64,000 nucleotides of DNA from an uncultured Desulfovibrionaceae bacterium (GTDB taxonomy: Bacteria > Desulfobacterota > Desulfovibrionia > Desulfovibrionales > Desulfovibrionaceae), in the NCBI GenBank assembly GCA_944325195.1, contig CALUZB010000021.1, positions 50,593 to 114,592 of the forward strand. Direction: 5' to 3'. Of this stretch, positions 30,819 to 40,800 are shown piece by piece. Position 1 is the stretch's first letter. Each line of letters begins with the position of its first letter. The notes below the pieces were generated by a model. That model ran no database searches. It saw only the letters and a program-made list of their open reading frames with translations, and had not been told where the DNA came from. A program made the position numbers and the translations under genes.

Positions 30819-31658
30819 ATGAAAAGACTTTCTATTACACTCATCACGACTGGTTTATTACTTAGCGGTTGCGCCAGTAAATACGGCGAGCAAATTACAG
30901 AAGTGAACTATTACCCCAACTGCTACTCGCCTATCGCTGAATTGCGGGCCGGAGAAGATAACGTCCAGACCGGCACAGGAGCCGGCGCAGTCATGGGGGC
31001 GGTTATGGGAGCACTGGTTGGTTATGCAGCTACAGGTAAGGGGTATGGCGCTGTCGCAGGCGCAGCCGCCGGAGCAGCTGTGGGTGCAGTTGCAGGATAT
31101 GGGCTTTCCAAACATAAAACTGAAACAGACATTAAAGAGCGCCTTGCCAATTACGCCCAGGCGGTTAATGCCGATACCTCCCAAATGGATATAGTTGCAA
31201 CGGCGGCCGCCCAAGCTAGGCAGTGTTATGAAGCCGCTTTCAACACAGCCCGCGATGACTTCAAGAATAAGCGCATTACTGCAGCAGAATTTGAGGCCCG
31301 TTATCAGGAAATCAGAAACGGCTTGCTGGAAACTGCCGGCATACTTGATGATGTATCTATAAATATGACAGCCAGAGACAAAGAATATCGCGATACCCTG
31401 GCCTGGGAAGCCTCTCAACGCGCTTTGCCTGCCCCAGACCCACAGGTGTACACGGTTGCGAACGCCGAAACAAAGAACAGAAGCAAGCCCGCTGCCAAAC
31501 CCAAGGCCTCGCCCGATCCCGAGCTTGACCAGATGGCTAAACAGACCGCTGCTTTTAAAAACAGTCAGGCTGCTCTCGAACAGGAACGTGCAGCCACTGA
31601 AACAGCCATCAGCGTATTCGACCAGAATGCCCATGATATAATGGGAATTGACGCCTAG
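30819..31658 (+). CDS. Glycine-zipper lipoprotein opening the srf-type locus
   Basis: 279 residues with a type II signal peptide and lipobox LLSGC (lipid-modified C18). Residues about 50-95 form a glycine-zipper membrane segment with repeated small-xxx-small spacing (GAGAVMGAVMGALVGYAATG, then GAVAGAAAGAAVGAVAGYG). The rest is helical with charged residues, including two Cys (about C33 and C130). Glycine-zipper lipoproteins insert into or assemble at the outer membrane. A duplicated AAGGAG-type site precedes the ATG. Its strand and location make it the likely first gene of the nine-gene locus, though 211 bases separate it from the protease, so co-transcription is inferred. Confidence 0.82.
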   Translation: MKRLSITLITTGLLLSGCASKYGEQITEVNYYPNCYSPIAELRAGEDNVQTGTGAGAVMGAVMGALVGYAATGKGYGAVAGAAAGAAVGAVAGYGLSKHKTETDIKERLANYAQAVNADTSQMDIVATAAAQARQCYEAAFNTARDDFKNKRITAAEFEARYQEIRNGLLETAGILDDVSINMTARDKEYRDTLAWEASQRALPAPDPQVYTVANAETKNRSKPAAKPKASPDPELDQMAKQTAAFKNSQAALEQERAATETAISVFDQNAHDIMGIDA

Positions 31659-31869
31659 AGCGTTTAGCTTGAAATTGAATACCGATACGCGGGAATAGAT
31701 ATTAACATGGAATGTCGCGCCGACGCTCCTGCTTGCCATAGATGAAAGCAAGGCAGCCACGACCGTGACTTCGCAGCGCTTAAACCAATGTATTAATCTG
31801 TTCCAGCTTAATAAGTCCAAACTGCCCCGGCGCATTTAATCGTCGGGCAAACCATCCAGCAGACAGGCC

Positions 31870-32964
31870 ATGCACAGCAACGACCAGACCTTCACAAAAA
31901 AATCGCTCCATTCCGAGAACCGCCCCTGGTGGCACCGCCCTTGGGCTTGGGCAATTCTAGGGGCATTACTCGTCCTGTTGGGCTACCTGATCGGCAGTTG
32001 CGGGCGCAAACCGGTTGCCGACGTAGCACCGGACACCAGCCAGGAAGAGCTGTTGCTCAAAGCCCAGCAAGGAATAAATGACGGACTGCAAGCGGAGATT
32101 GATCGTCTCCGCGCCCTCTTGGCCGGAGATGTCTGTACATCCGAACCTTACGCCCCCTTGCGCGACACCCCAACCCCCTCTGAAACAGGGCCTGGTCAAG
32201 CTCTTCCTCCGCCTGAAAATATGGAACTGCCGGCCGATCCCGGCGGCCCCAAACACTTTTCAGTGCCCCCAACCAATGCCACGATTGAGCCCTTGCAAGC
32301 GCCGGAAAACCTGCAAAAACCTGAAACCCTGGCGGCGCTGGCAGAGCAGGCAACTGTTCTGGTTCTTGCAACAAAAGGAAATGACGGGCAAATGGGAACA
32401 GGTTTTTTCTACGCCCCCGGTCTGGTTTTGACCAACGCGCATGTGGTGAACGGTTACACCGATTTTTATATCATAAACAAGAGCCTGGGCAAACTGCTCC
32501 CGGGCAAAGTAGTTGCCTGTGGTAAAAACGCCGGGGAAGACTTCGCCGTAATTAAGCTGGAAGATCCGGCGGCGGCTGCAATATACCCCCTGACCTTCAC
32601 CACCCAAATCGCCCGTACAGATAGGGTGAGCGCCTGGGGATACCCCGGCCTGATCACAACGGCAGACCCAAAACTTGCCGCATTGCTTAAAGGCGATGAA
32701 ACAGCGGCACCGGAAATTGTATACAGTGAGGGTGTGGTGAGTATGGTTGTGGACGATACTCCGCAACTGATTGTCCACACAGCAGAGATATCGCAAGGCA
32801 ACAGCGGCGGCCCGTCAATGGATAAAAACGGCCGTGTGGTGGGAATCAACACCCTGATCAAGCCCGATCAGGAAAGTAACCGACAAGCCAATTTCTGCAT
32901 AGGTTCGCGCGATGTGCTGAGCTTCCTGGCCCGTCACAATTCCGGCGCGGTTGTTGAGGAATAG
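31870..32964 (+). CDS. Membrane-anchored trypsin-like serine protease
   Basis: 364 residues. A short cytosolic tail, one membrane helix (about 28-44, AWAILGALLVLLGYLIG), then a periplasmic part. Directly after the helix come SCGR, a predicted coiled coil (LQAEIDRLRALL) and a second Cys (near residue 91), a module shared with the three proteins encoded downstream. A Pro-rich stretch leads to an S1C/HtrA-like protease domain with H191 (TNAHVV), D224 (GEDFAVIKL) and S312 (GNSGGPS): a complete catalytic triad. No PDZ domain follows, so it is not a standard DegP/DegS. The ribosome site is weak. It ends 24 bases before the first SrfA-like gene. The natural substrate is unknown; a partner in the locus is a reasonable guess. 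Confidence 0.85.
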   Translation: MHSNDQTFTKKSLHSENRPWWHRPWAWAILGALLVLLGYLIGSCGRKPVADVAPDTSQEELLLKAQQGINDGLQAEIDRLRALLAGDVCTSEPYAPLRDTPTPSETGPGQALPPPENMELPADPGGPKHFSVPPTNATIEPLQAPENLQKPETLAALAEQATVLVLATKGNDGQMGTGFFYAPGLVLTNAHVVNGYTDFYIINKSLGKLLPGKVVACGKNAGEDFAVIKLEDPAAAAIYPLTFTTQIARTDRVSAWGYPGLITTADPKLAALLKGDETAAPEIVYSEGVVSMVVDDTPQLIVHTAEISQGNSGGPSMDKNGRVVGINTLIKPDQESNRQANFCIGSRDVLSFLARHNSGAVVEE

Positions 32965-32988
32965 TTTAAAGCATTTACTCATGTAAAT

Positions 32989-34476
32989 ATGGCCTACACC
33001 TTTATCGTCAGCACCCCTCATCATTTGTTCAGACCGCTGGCTTGGCAAGGGATTACGGCGCAATCCGCCTATGACCAACTGATCCACATTCTGTCAGTGC
33101 GCTTGGGCGATGAGCAATCCGCAATCCTGGCAGAACCGGTAAACGGAGAAGAGGCTGTTGATTGGTACGCCAAAGCTCCAGGCACACCGTTGCTCTTCAG
33201 CACACTTTCACCGGCTGAACAGGAAAAGGTGAGCGCCGACTTGACTGCTTTCCATAATAAGGCGGCTGCTCTTGCCGCCCGCCTGAAACAGGAAGACGAC
33301 AGTAATTCGTTGATTGCCGGTAACTTGCTGGAACTGGCCCTTGCCGTCCCCTCTCCAGATTATTTATATGCGCTGAGAAGCAACGACGGCAACCTATCCC
33401 CTTTGCTGGTCGGCTGGGGGTGTGCTCTCGCTGATGCAACAGTAGAGCCGGCCGCCATTACCCGCTTGTTGGCCGCATCGGCATCGACAGATGCGGGAGA
33501 AAGTGCCGACGCTGAGCTAAACAGGGCGGACATGCCGGACCACTCCCGCTCCGCACAGGGAGAATTTCCCAAAACTTCCGCTGCCGCTCCGGGCGAAACA
33601 GCTGTTCCCGCCCCGGAACTCCCGATAAGGGGCAACGCCGGGGAAACTGTCATCCGACATGTATTCCCCTTCCCTTGGGCAATGTTAGCCTTTCTGCTGG
33701 CAGTTTCAGGAACAGCGTTTTTACTTTTTTGGTTATTGCCATACGCTGGGGCATCAGGTGATTCCGGGCTTACAAGCTGCACCCGCAGGCAACCGGAAGC
33801 GGTTTCCCCAAACCCAGTTAAACTGGAAGAACTGTACCGGGCTCAAGGACGGGAGAAAGCCCTGCGCGACGAATTAGCTTACCTGCACAAAGAATACGAG
33901 TTGCGTCTCGGGTTATGCGAACAACCGATAGAACCGGCCCCAGTTGAGCCGGAACCCGAACCGGCGCCGCCCTTGCCGGAGCTGGCCCTGCCGGAATTAC
34001 CGCCCGACCCAACTCCGGTTCCCCAAAAACCGACTCTGCCCAAGGCGGAAGCAAAACCGGAGGCAAAACCTCAACCCCAGCCCGACATCATGGTCATTCC
34101 GGATAATCCCACAGATTTGTCTTTTCTGGAAGGCTGCTGGTATGCCCAAACCGGTTTGAAAAGCAGCCGCACCAATATGCCTATTTCCGTGAAATATTGT
34201 TTTGATAAGCAGGGAAACGGCTCGATTACGCTCACAGAACGTGATCGCAGAGGGCGTGAAGTGCAGGTCTGCAAAGGCGGAGCACGCGCCCGACTCAACA
34301 ACGGGAAACTTTATATCCAGGATCTGGGTGCACGCTGCCCTGACGGTTCCAACTATGAAAGAGAAAATATCAACTGCCGCAATGCCGACCAGTCAAAGGC
34401 GCTGTGTACAGGCGTAGGCGAGCGTTCCGGCAGAAAAAACTGGTGGGATAAACCTTTTACCCGCACCGATCGTTAA
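32989..34476 (+). CDS. SrfA-like membrane protein, copy 1
   Basis: 495 residues. Residues 1-150 form a cytosolic domain with the landmarks RPLAWQG, VDWYAK and PSPDYLYAL...VGWG, recalling enterobacterial SrfA proteins. A variable Ala/Glu-rich linker, one membrane helix (about 229-252), then SCTR, a charged helix (ALRDELAYLHKEYELRL) and a second Cys, then a Pro/Glu-rich linker containing PELALPELP. The last 130 residues form a small domain starting DLSFLEGCW with several Cys (YCFD, QVCKGG, GARCPDG, INCRN), probably disulfide-bonded in the periplasm. It is the first of three tandem paralogues. No clear Shine-Dalgarno is seen. Assignment to SrfA is from remembered family motifs, without an alignment. 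Confidence 0.72.
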   Translation: MAYTFIVSTPHHLFRPLAWQGITAQSAYDQLIHILSVRLGDEQSAILAEPVNGEEAVDWYAKAPGTPLLFSTLSPAEQEKVSADLTAFHNKAAALAARLKQEDDSNSLIAGNLLELALAVPSPDYLYALRSNDGNLSPLLVGWGCALADATVEPAAITRLLAASASTDAGESADAELNRADMPDHSRSAQGEFPKTSAAAPGETAVPAPELPIRGNAGETVIRHVFPFPWAMLAFLLAVSGTAFLLFWLLPYAGASGDSGLTSCTRRQPEAVSPNPVKLEELYRAQGREKALRDELAYLHKEYELRLGLCEQPIEPAPVEPEPEPAPPLPELALPELPPDPTPVPQKPTLPKAEAKPEAKPQPQPDIMVIPDNPTDLSFLEGCWYAQTGLKSSRTNMPISVKYCFDKQGNGSITLTERDRRGREVQVCKGGARARLNNGKLYIQDLGARCPDGSNYERENINCRNADQSKALCTGVGERSGRKNWWDKPFTRTDR

Positions 34477-34499
34477 CCTCCAAGTCATTTAACAAGAAC

Positions 34500-35978
34500 A
34501 TGCAAAACCGTATATACCTGACCACCACAAACTTAAATGAGCACCATGCCCTTGCCTGGCAAGGCTCCGATGCTTTCGCCAGTTTTGAGCTGATCCGGCG
34601 CTTGGTCACTTCCCATTTAAGCCCAATACATGGCGCCTTATTCGCACAACCTTTGCCTGATGACGTTCACCGTAAGGCAGACTGGTATTTCCTGCCTCCA
34701 GGCTCTGAAGCGGGCACGCTTCCCAACCAATCAGATGAATTGGGCGGTCAGGCGGCCAGACTGGTTGACCTGCCGCCTCATCTCCAAAACCCAATCCGCG
34801 CACAACTGGCCTGCATGGGGCAGGACATCTATAACTTATCGCAAACCCTGAAAAACAGCCCGGACAGCAATCAGCGCACTGCCGGAGTGTTGTTGGAAAT
34901 GGCCCTGACCTTTCCAGGTGAGGAATTCATTTATACAGTAAACAATTCCCCTGTGTTGGCATCTTGGGGTTTTACTTCCGGCTCGGCCGCAGCCGGCCCG
35001 GAAATGCTGAGCCGGCTGCGCCCAGTCGCCGCTCCGGTTTATGCGGCTGCAGCCAACACTCCAACATCCTCCACCAATGCAGCCGGTACAGGGGTGGAAC
35101 CCCCTACAGTTCAGACAGAAGACAGGGTTCATAAATTTCCGCTCCTCTGGGCTTTACTGGCTTTTCTGGTGGGAGCACTCGTGCTGCTCTTTCTCCTGAA
35201 TTTTATTAACCCGGCTGACTTTGTGCCCAGCGGTTGCACACGTGCTCCGCTCCCTGTGCAAAATGCTACGGAAGATCGCACGCTTTCCGATAAATTAATT
35301 CAAGAACAAGCCCTGGAGCCTGCTTTACGGGCGGAACTGGAACGGCTGAGGCGCGAGTTGGAATTGAGATTAGCCCAATGCGAACCGGCTCCGGATATTA
35401 CTCAAATACAAGGGAATTCCACGCCCAGTCCAGCGTTGGACATTCCACCTGAAGAAGAAGTGCCGCCAGTTCCCGAGCTGGCCTTGCCGGAGCTGCCCGA
35501 ATTCGAGTCTGCTCCAGAGGCCGTTCCCTACGCTGATGCGAAACAAATTCCGGAACAACCCACTCCGCCTAAGCAAGAAACAAACAACCTGGAAATACCG
35601 GAAGACCCACAGGATTTATCTTTTCTTCAGGGGTGCTGGGATGCCCCCACAGGCTTGATTAACGTGAATAACCGCCTACCGATTATTATAGAATACTGTT
35701 TTGACGCCAGCGGCAAAGGACGGGTTAAAATTACAGAACTGGATAAACGCGGTGGAAAGCCGATGCATAATTGTGAAGGCTCGGCCATAGCCCGCATGAA
35801 AGGAAACCGACTGGAAATTGATGACCATGGTGCAAAGTGCCCGGATAAAAACAATTATCGCGGTAATCATGTAACTTGCTTTAGAGATAAAAACGGCGAT
35901 ACTGTCTGCTCAGGCCGCTCCAAAGGGAAAAGCCGCAGAAAATGGGGACCGGTTCCATTCCGGGAAATCCGGAAATGA
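34500..35978 (+). CDS. SrfA-like membrane protein, copy 2
   Basis: 492 residues, paralogous to both neighbours over its whole length. N-domain landmarks: HALAWQG, ADWYFLP, FPGEEFIYTV...ASWGF. Membrane helix at about 213-235, then SGCTR, the helix ALRAELERLRRELELRL and a Cys, the linker motif PELALPELP, and the C-terminal domain DLSFLQGCW...EYCFD...NCEG...AKCPD...VTCFRD. It starts 23 bases after copy 1 with no recognisable Shine-Dalgarno. Single-pass topology with the N-domain in the cytosol is inferred from Cys distribution and the single hydrophobic segment. Confidence 0.72.
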   Translation: MQNRIYLTTTNLNEHHALAWQGSDAFASFELIRRLVTSHLSPIHGALFAQPLPDDVHRKADWYFLPPGSEAGTLPNQSDELGGQAARLVDLPPHLQNPIRAQLACMGQDIYNLSQTLKNSPDSNQRTAGVLLEMALTFPGEEFIYTVNNSPVLASWGFTSGSAAAGPEMLSRLRPVAAPVYAAAANTPTSSTNAAGTGVEPPTVQTEDRVHKFPLLWALLAFLVGALVLLFLLNFINPADFVPSGCTRAPLPVQNATEDRTLSDKLIQEQALEPALRAELERLRRELELRLAQCEPAPDITQIQGNSTPSPALDIPPEEEVPPVPELALPELPEFESAPEAVPYADAKQIPEQPTPPKQETNNLEIPEDPQDLSFLQGCWDAPTGLINVNNRLPIIIEYCFDASGKGRVKITELDKRGGKPMHNCEGSAIARMKGNRLEIDDHGAKCPDKNNYRGNHVTCFRDKNGDTVCSGRSKGKSRRKWGPVPFREIRK

Positions 35979-36048
35979 CGCGGGCTCGTTATCCTGCTAA
36001 AAACGCAAGCCTCAAGATGAACAGCGATATGAACAAGCTCACAACACA

Positions 36049-37503
36049 ATGGAACGACGCGTTTTTATAACCACCACAAACACGGTTAACCTTCGCCCTC
36101 TTGCCTGGCAAGGCGTGCGGGCCATTGCCTGCTATGAACAACTTGCCCGGATTTTGCAAAGCAGGCTCACTGCTGCCCACCTGGCCCTGCTGGCCGAACC
36201 AATCCCGGACAGCAGCGGAGAGAATGTCGACTGGTACGCACATCTGCCGGAGATGAGCAGCATTACCGCACAGCCGGTCAAATTCACAGATCTGCCTTTA
36301 CAAACTCAAGAAGAAGCTCGCAGGCTGCTGTTCAGCCTGCAACACGATATCTTCAATCTGGCCCGGGAACTGCAAAACGGGCAAGACAGTAATGCAATAA
36401 CTGCCGGCACACTTTTGGAGAACTGCCTTGCATTTCCAGGTGAGGAATATGTTTACCTTTTTGACGGCCAACCGGTCATCACTGCCTGGGGCTATCTCCC
36501 CTCTCAAAACGATGCGTCCCGGGAAGAGCTTACCAGATTATTGGCAGTATATCCAACCGCAGCTCCCATTCCGTCCCCGGAAAACAATCCTGACAATCCG
36601 GCAAGATCAAGGGCGGAACATACTGGGTGGGGAGAGACCGCTCCCACCAGCCTGGAACCCGCCCCCGGCAAACGGCTGATCCTACTGTTCCCGGCCTTCC
36701 TGCTTGGGGCCGCGCTCATGGCCCTGCTGCTTTATTTTGGGACAGGCTTTCTCACAAAAGGCGGCTGCAGCAGGACAGTTCAGCCAGCAAGCAACGCCAC
36801 AAATCAGGATATGAACGCCTTGTTTGGGTTCAGACCGGAAATTCTGCGGGAGCAGGGACGGGAAGAGGTGCTCAGGGCAGAGCTGGAACGCTTACGCTAC
36901 GAATATCAGCTTCGGTTGCTGGAATGCCGCAAGCCGGAACAATCCCCCCAAAGTACCCCGGAGTCGGTAAGCCCTCCAGCGCCGGAAGAAAAGCCTCTCG
37001 AGCCGCAAGAGCTTGTTCCGCCGCTCCCGGAGTTGGCCTTACCGGAGCTTCCGCCCGATCCGCCCCCTGCTCCCCAACCACAGCCTGAAAGGAAACCGCT
37101 GCCTCAAACCCCAAAAGTCCCGGAGCCCAAAACCGATTATTTAGAAATTCCGAATAATTCAAACGACTTAGCTTTTCTAGAAGGCTGCTGGGAAGCGGAA
37201 ATCGCCCAGGGTACACCGGGGCGCAATGCCCTTACCCAGCAACGCCTGGTCTATTGCTTTGACGCCGATGGCAACGGTCAAGGCGTGCTTTCCGAACGGA
37301 GAAGCGGGCGTGAAATTTGTGTGGGTGGAGCAAAAGGAGAACTGAATGGTAACTCCCTGCGAATTAAAGACAGGCCGCCCCTCCGGCCGCGCACCTGTAT
37401 TCAGGAAACCATTATCTGCAGAAATGCAGCGAGTGGAGTGGCTCAATGCTCCAGCAGATTTGAAACAGGCGGTACATCCAAGCTGGTGTTCAGGCGCAAA
37501 TGA
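36049..37503 (+). CDS. SrfA-like membrane protein, copy 3
   Basis: 484 residues; third paralogue. N-domain landmarks: RPLAWQG, VDWYAHL, FPGEEYVYLF...TAWGY. Membrane helix about 208-233, then GGCSR, the helix VLRAELERLRYEYQLRL with ECRKP, PELALPELPPDP, and the C-terminal domain DLAFLEGCW...VYCFD...EICVGG...RTCIQE...IICRN. A 70-base gap separates it from copy 2, again without a clear ribosome site. This copy's linker is the richest in Pro. Sequence divergence between the three copies is high outside the shared motifs, so the duplication is old and the copies are probably specialised subunits. Confidence 0.72.
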   Translation: MERRVFITTTNTVNLRPLAWQGVRAIACYEQLARILQSRLTAAHLALLAEPIPDSSGENVDWYAHLPEMSSITAQPVKFTDLPLQTQEEARRLLFSLQHDIFNLARELQNGQDSNAITAGTLLENCLAFPGEEYVYLFDGQPVITAWGYLPSQNDASREELTRLLAVYPTAAPIPSPENNPDNPARSRAEHTGWGETAPTSLEPAPGKRLILLFPAFLLGAALMALLLYFGTGFLTKGGCSRTVQPASNATNQDMNALFGFRPEILREQGREEVLRAELERLRYEYQLRLLECRKPEQSPQSTPESVSPPAPEEKPLEPQELVPPLPELALPELPPDPPPAPQPQPERKPLPQTPKVPEPKTDYLEIPNNSNDLAFLEGCWEAEIAQGTPGRNALTQQRLVYCFDADGNGQGVLSERRSGREICVGGAKGELNGNSLRIKDRPPLRPRTCIQETIICRNAASGVAQCSSRFETGGTSKLVFRRK

Positions 37504-37660
37504 CCCTTAAATTACCTAACAGTATTCCATACTTCAAATGATTGCTTAACTGTTGGATTTGCTGTTCTGTAACAGTTTGACGACAAGAGATAAAACCACA
37601 AAGCATTTGAAATGTGATTGCTCCTGAGCAGATTGTACTTGATTTTTCTATTTTTGGGGC

Positions 37661-37731
37661 TGATAAAAACCGTGCCGGGGAAAACCCCACGGATGGGAAG
37701 CGAAGTCCCCCATAACAGAGGCATTTTATCA
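37661..37731 (+). ncRNA. Candidate structured leader RNA upstream of srfB
   Basis: Three helices that can form together as a three-way junction: closing stem TGATAAAA (37661-37668) with TTTTATCA (37724-37731); hairpin CCGTG...CACGG (37670-37692) capped by GGGGAAAACCCC; hairpin ATGGG...CCCAT (37693-37713) with loop bases AGCGAAG. It lies about 100 bases before srfB, in a 326-base gap that also holds TGCTC-CT-GAGCA and AACTGTT/AACAGTT inverted repeats. The overall shape is riboswitch-like but matches no class I can name. A remnant of a mobile repeat is an alternative. Confidence 0.4.
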
Positions 37732-37829
37732 TTTACAGGTAATTTTCATGTCCAAATACTCTAAACTTGCTGTAATTGCGTAAAACCGGGTTTTAGGATA
37801 AGAATGGGGATTAATACCGGAGTAAAATT

Positions 37830-40800
37830 ATGGCAAACAAAATAATCAGCGTTATTCCCGGTGGTTGCTTACAATTTTTCGACGCAGTGGTTGACCTTGA
37901 GGCAGAGCCACTGGCTCGTCTGCGCAAACCGTTCAGAGAAGAGCCTCGGCTGGAAGCACCCCTTGTGCCGGCCCACAACCAGGCTGGTTTAAACGAACCA
38001 AACGGGCCGCCTACTCCCTGGAATCTTTTCCCTTTGGTCTGGGACGCTCCCTCTCAGCAGCATTTCAAATCCGGAACCAGAGAGGCTGCGGAATTATCAT
38101 ATGAAGTGGACGCCCGCCAAGCCTTCGAGCTGTTTAACGGGGTCTGGTTGCCTGCACCTTTTCTCTGTTTGAAGCCGGAGCGCTGGCCTGACCAGGCCCA
38201 AAAATTTGAATGCGGCCCCAGCAATTGGGCTCGCATCAGGGTAAAACGGCGTGACGCGGCAATGCGCTCAAGCGGCGACGTCGCTCCCCATTCTCAGGCT
38301 CATCCAAGTGAACCATTGCTCTATGATGTTACGCTGGCGTTCGACACAGGCGTGGAAGAACGAGGCCCCAACCAAAACATCTATTTTGCACTCAGTAAAC
38401 AAAATGTTTCGGAAAATGCCTTCTTCCGCTTTGCCCACCACGAGCGTGATAATGCCTGGTTCCTGAACGAGGGCTGGGTTGATGCCTGGCTGGAAAGCGT
38501 CTATAATTCCTACCGTCAGCAATATCCCAAAGCCAAACTCTCCCGGGCCGCAACCTTTACTGCGCCTGCAATGGAATATATGGCTTGTTACCTTACCCTG
38601 CTCGAGGCGCTGCATCTGGCCGCAATATTTCCCGACATCAAAGTGAGTGACCCTGCACACAGCCTGCCCATAGAAGTGGATCTGGTGCTGGATCTGGGGA
38701 ATTCGCGCATGACCGGGCTTTTGGTGGAAACCATTCCCCAACGTCCCACCAGCCTGAACGATTCCTACCTTTTGCAAATCCGCGACTTGAGCGCCCCGGA
38801 GAACTGCTACGCCGAACCGATTGAAACGCGGGTTGAATTTTCCGAAGCCACTTTCGGCAATGCCCGCCTTTCCGCCCGCTCGGGGAGACAAACTCCGGCC
38901 TTTATCTGGCCTTCCCCGGTCAGGGTGGGCCCGGAGGCTGCACGGCTTTGTGCGCAGGCCCGCGGCGCGGAAGGAAGCACCGGCATGTCCAGCCCGAAAC
39001 GTTACTTATGGGATGAACGCGCCCGCCTGCAACAGTGGCGCTACAACGGCGAATACTCTGACGGGCAGATTGAACCCACCGCTACCCGCGGCATTTTCAT
39101 CCAGCATGTCAATAAAGAGGGCACACCGCTTTCCTGCCTGACCCCGGCCAATAAAGCCCGCTACCCCTCTTTACGCAATCAGCAGGACGAAGTGGCTTTT
39201 GAAGCCAGATTCACCAGAAGCTCTTTAATGATGTTTCTGCTGGCGGAAGTGCTCATGCAGGCGTTGGTCACCATTAACAGTCCACAAGTGCGGGGCGGGC
39301 GTGAATATCCCGATTTACCGCGCCACCTGCGGCGGATTATCCTGACTGTTCCGACTGCAATGCCTATTGCCGAGCAGAAAATCTACAAGCGCTGGGCAAA
39401 ATGGGCCGTTGAACTGGTATGGGAATGTCTGAACTGGAAGCAATGGCTCCGCCCGACCCGCCCCGAGCGGGTAACGGGCCAAACACCGGATTGGCGTGAG
39501 TCGCCGGAAGTACGCTGTGACTGGGATGAAGCCACCTGCACCCAGATTGTTTATATTTATAACGAGTTGATTGAAAAATTCCAGGGAGACGCGGACGAGT
39601 TGTTCAAGTTGCTGGGCCGAAAGCGTCCCGGTTTGAACGGCTCATCGTTACGGGTAGCCAGTATAGACATAGGGGGCGGCACTACCGATTTGTCCATCAC
39701 CAGTTTTGAAGTGCTGGGCAGTGAAGCCACCACCGCCCGCATTCGCCCCAAGCTGGAGTTCAGAGACGGCTTCAACATCGCTGGCGACGATATTTTAAGC
39801 GCTGTAATCAAGAACCATGTGATTGGCCCTATTCGAAACAATTTGCAGGCAGCAGGGGTTCACGATGTGCGCAATATCCTGGGCGGACTGTTTAAAGACT
39901 CGCCCGGCCAGACCCAACAGGATCGAATGCTGCGGGGGCAATGGGTACGTCAAATCGCCATGCCGGCAGGACTGGGAATTCTGGAAGCCTATGAAAAAAC
40001 CAAATTGGAGTCGGGAAGCGCCACCTATTCATGCAGACTGAAAGATTTCCTGCCGGTTATTCCGCCGGCCAAAGTTATTGCCTATCTGGAAGCGCCCCTG
40101 CGCAGCGCGCTTGCCCGGCTGGACCCCGCTGAAGCAGAAAAATTCAGTTTGCTTGAGTTTAACCTGCCTGTCAATCTGCATGAAGTCGATCGCACCGTCC
40201 GTCAGACAATCGGCCAGATCCTTGCTGACTTATGTGAAGTAGTACATATCTATGGCTGCGACTTGCTTTTGCTTACCGGACGTCCATCCTGCTGGCCCAG
40301 CGTAGCGGGTGCCCCTCTGGCCAAGTTGCCGGTGCCGCCGGACCGAGTTATTCCCATGCATCAATATCGCGTGGGCAACTGGTACCCGTTCGCAAATTCA
40401 CTGGGTTACATCGATGACCCCAAAACCACTGTGGTAACCGGAGCAATTGTATGCGCCTTGGCCGAAGGACATCTGGAGGGCTTTTCATTCGATACAAGTT
40501 CGCTTAAACTTAAATCAACCGCCAGGTTTATTGGAGAATTGGACAAAAACGGCCAGCTTCTGGCTCCGCGCGTCTGGTTTTCACCGGATGTGGATACCCC
40601 CGCTGAAGTTGAACTGGTTAAAACGGTGGAATTTAATACTCCCATGGCAATCGGTTTCCGGCAACTTTCGGCCTCCCGCTGGACTACCACCAGATTGTAC
40701 AGTCTGGAATACACAAGTCAGGAAGCTATTGCCCGGGCTAAAAATCTGCGTCCATACAAAGTTACGCTGGCGTTTACCATGCGGGAAGAAGATGAAACCA

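Noticed and set aside
30858..31835. A 325-codon open frame on the minus strand opposite the lipoprotein gene.
   Set aside because: It is antisense to a clear lipoprotein with lipobox and strong ribosome site, and its Cys/Ser/Gly-rich product comes from the glycine-zipper codons read backwards.
37490..37732. Minus-strand frames of 70-80 codons in the gap before srfB.
   Set aside because: No ribosome site or family features; the gap is better explained by structured DNA/RNA.
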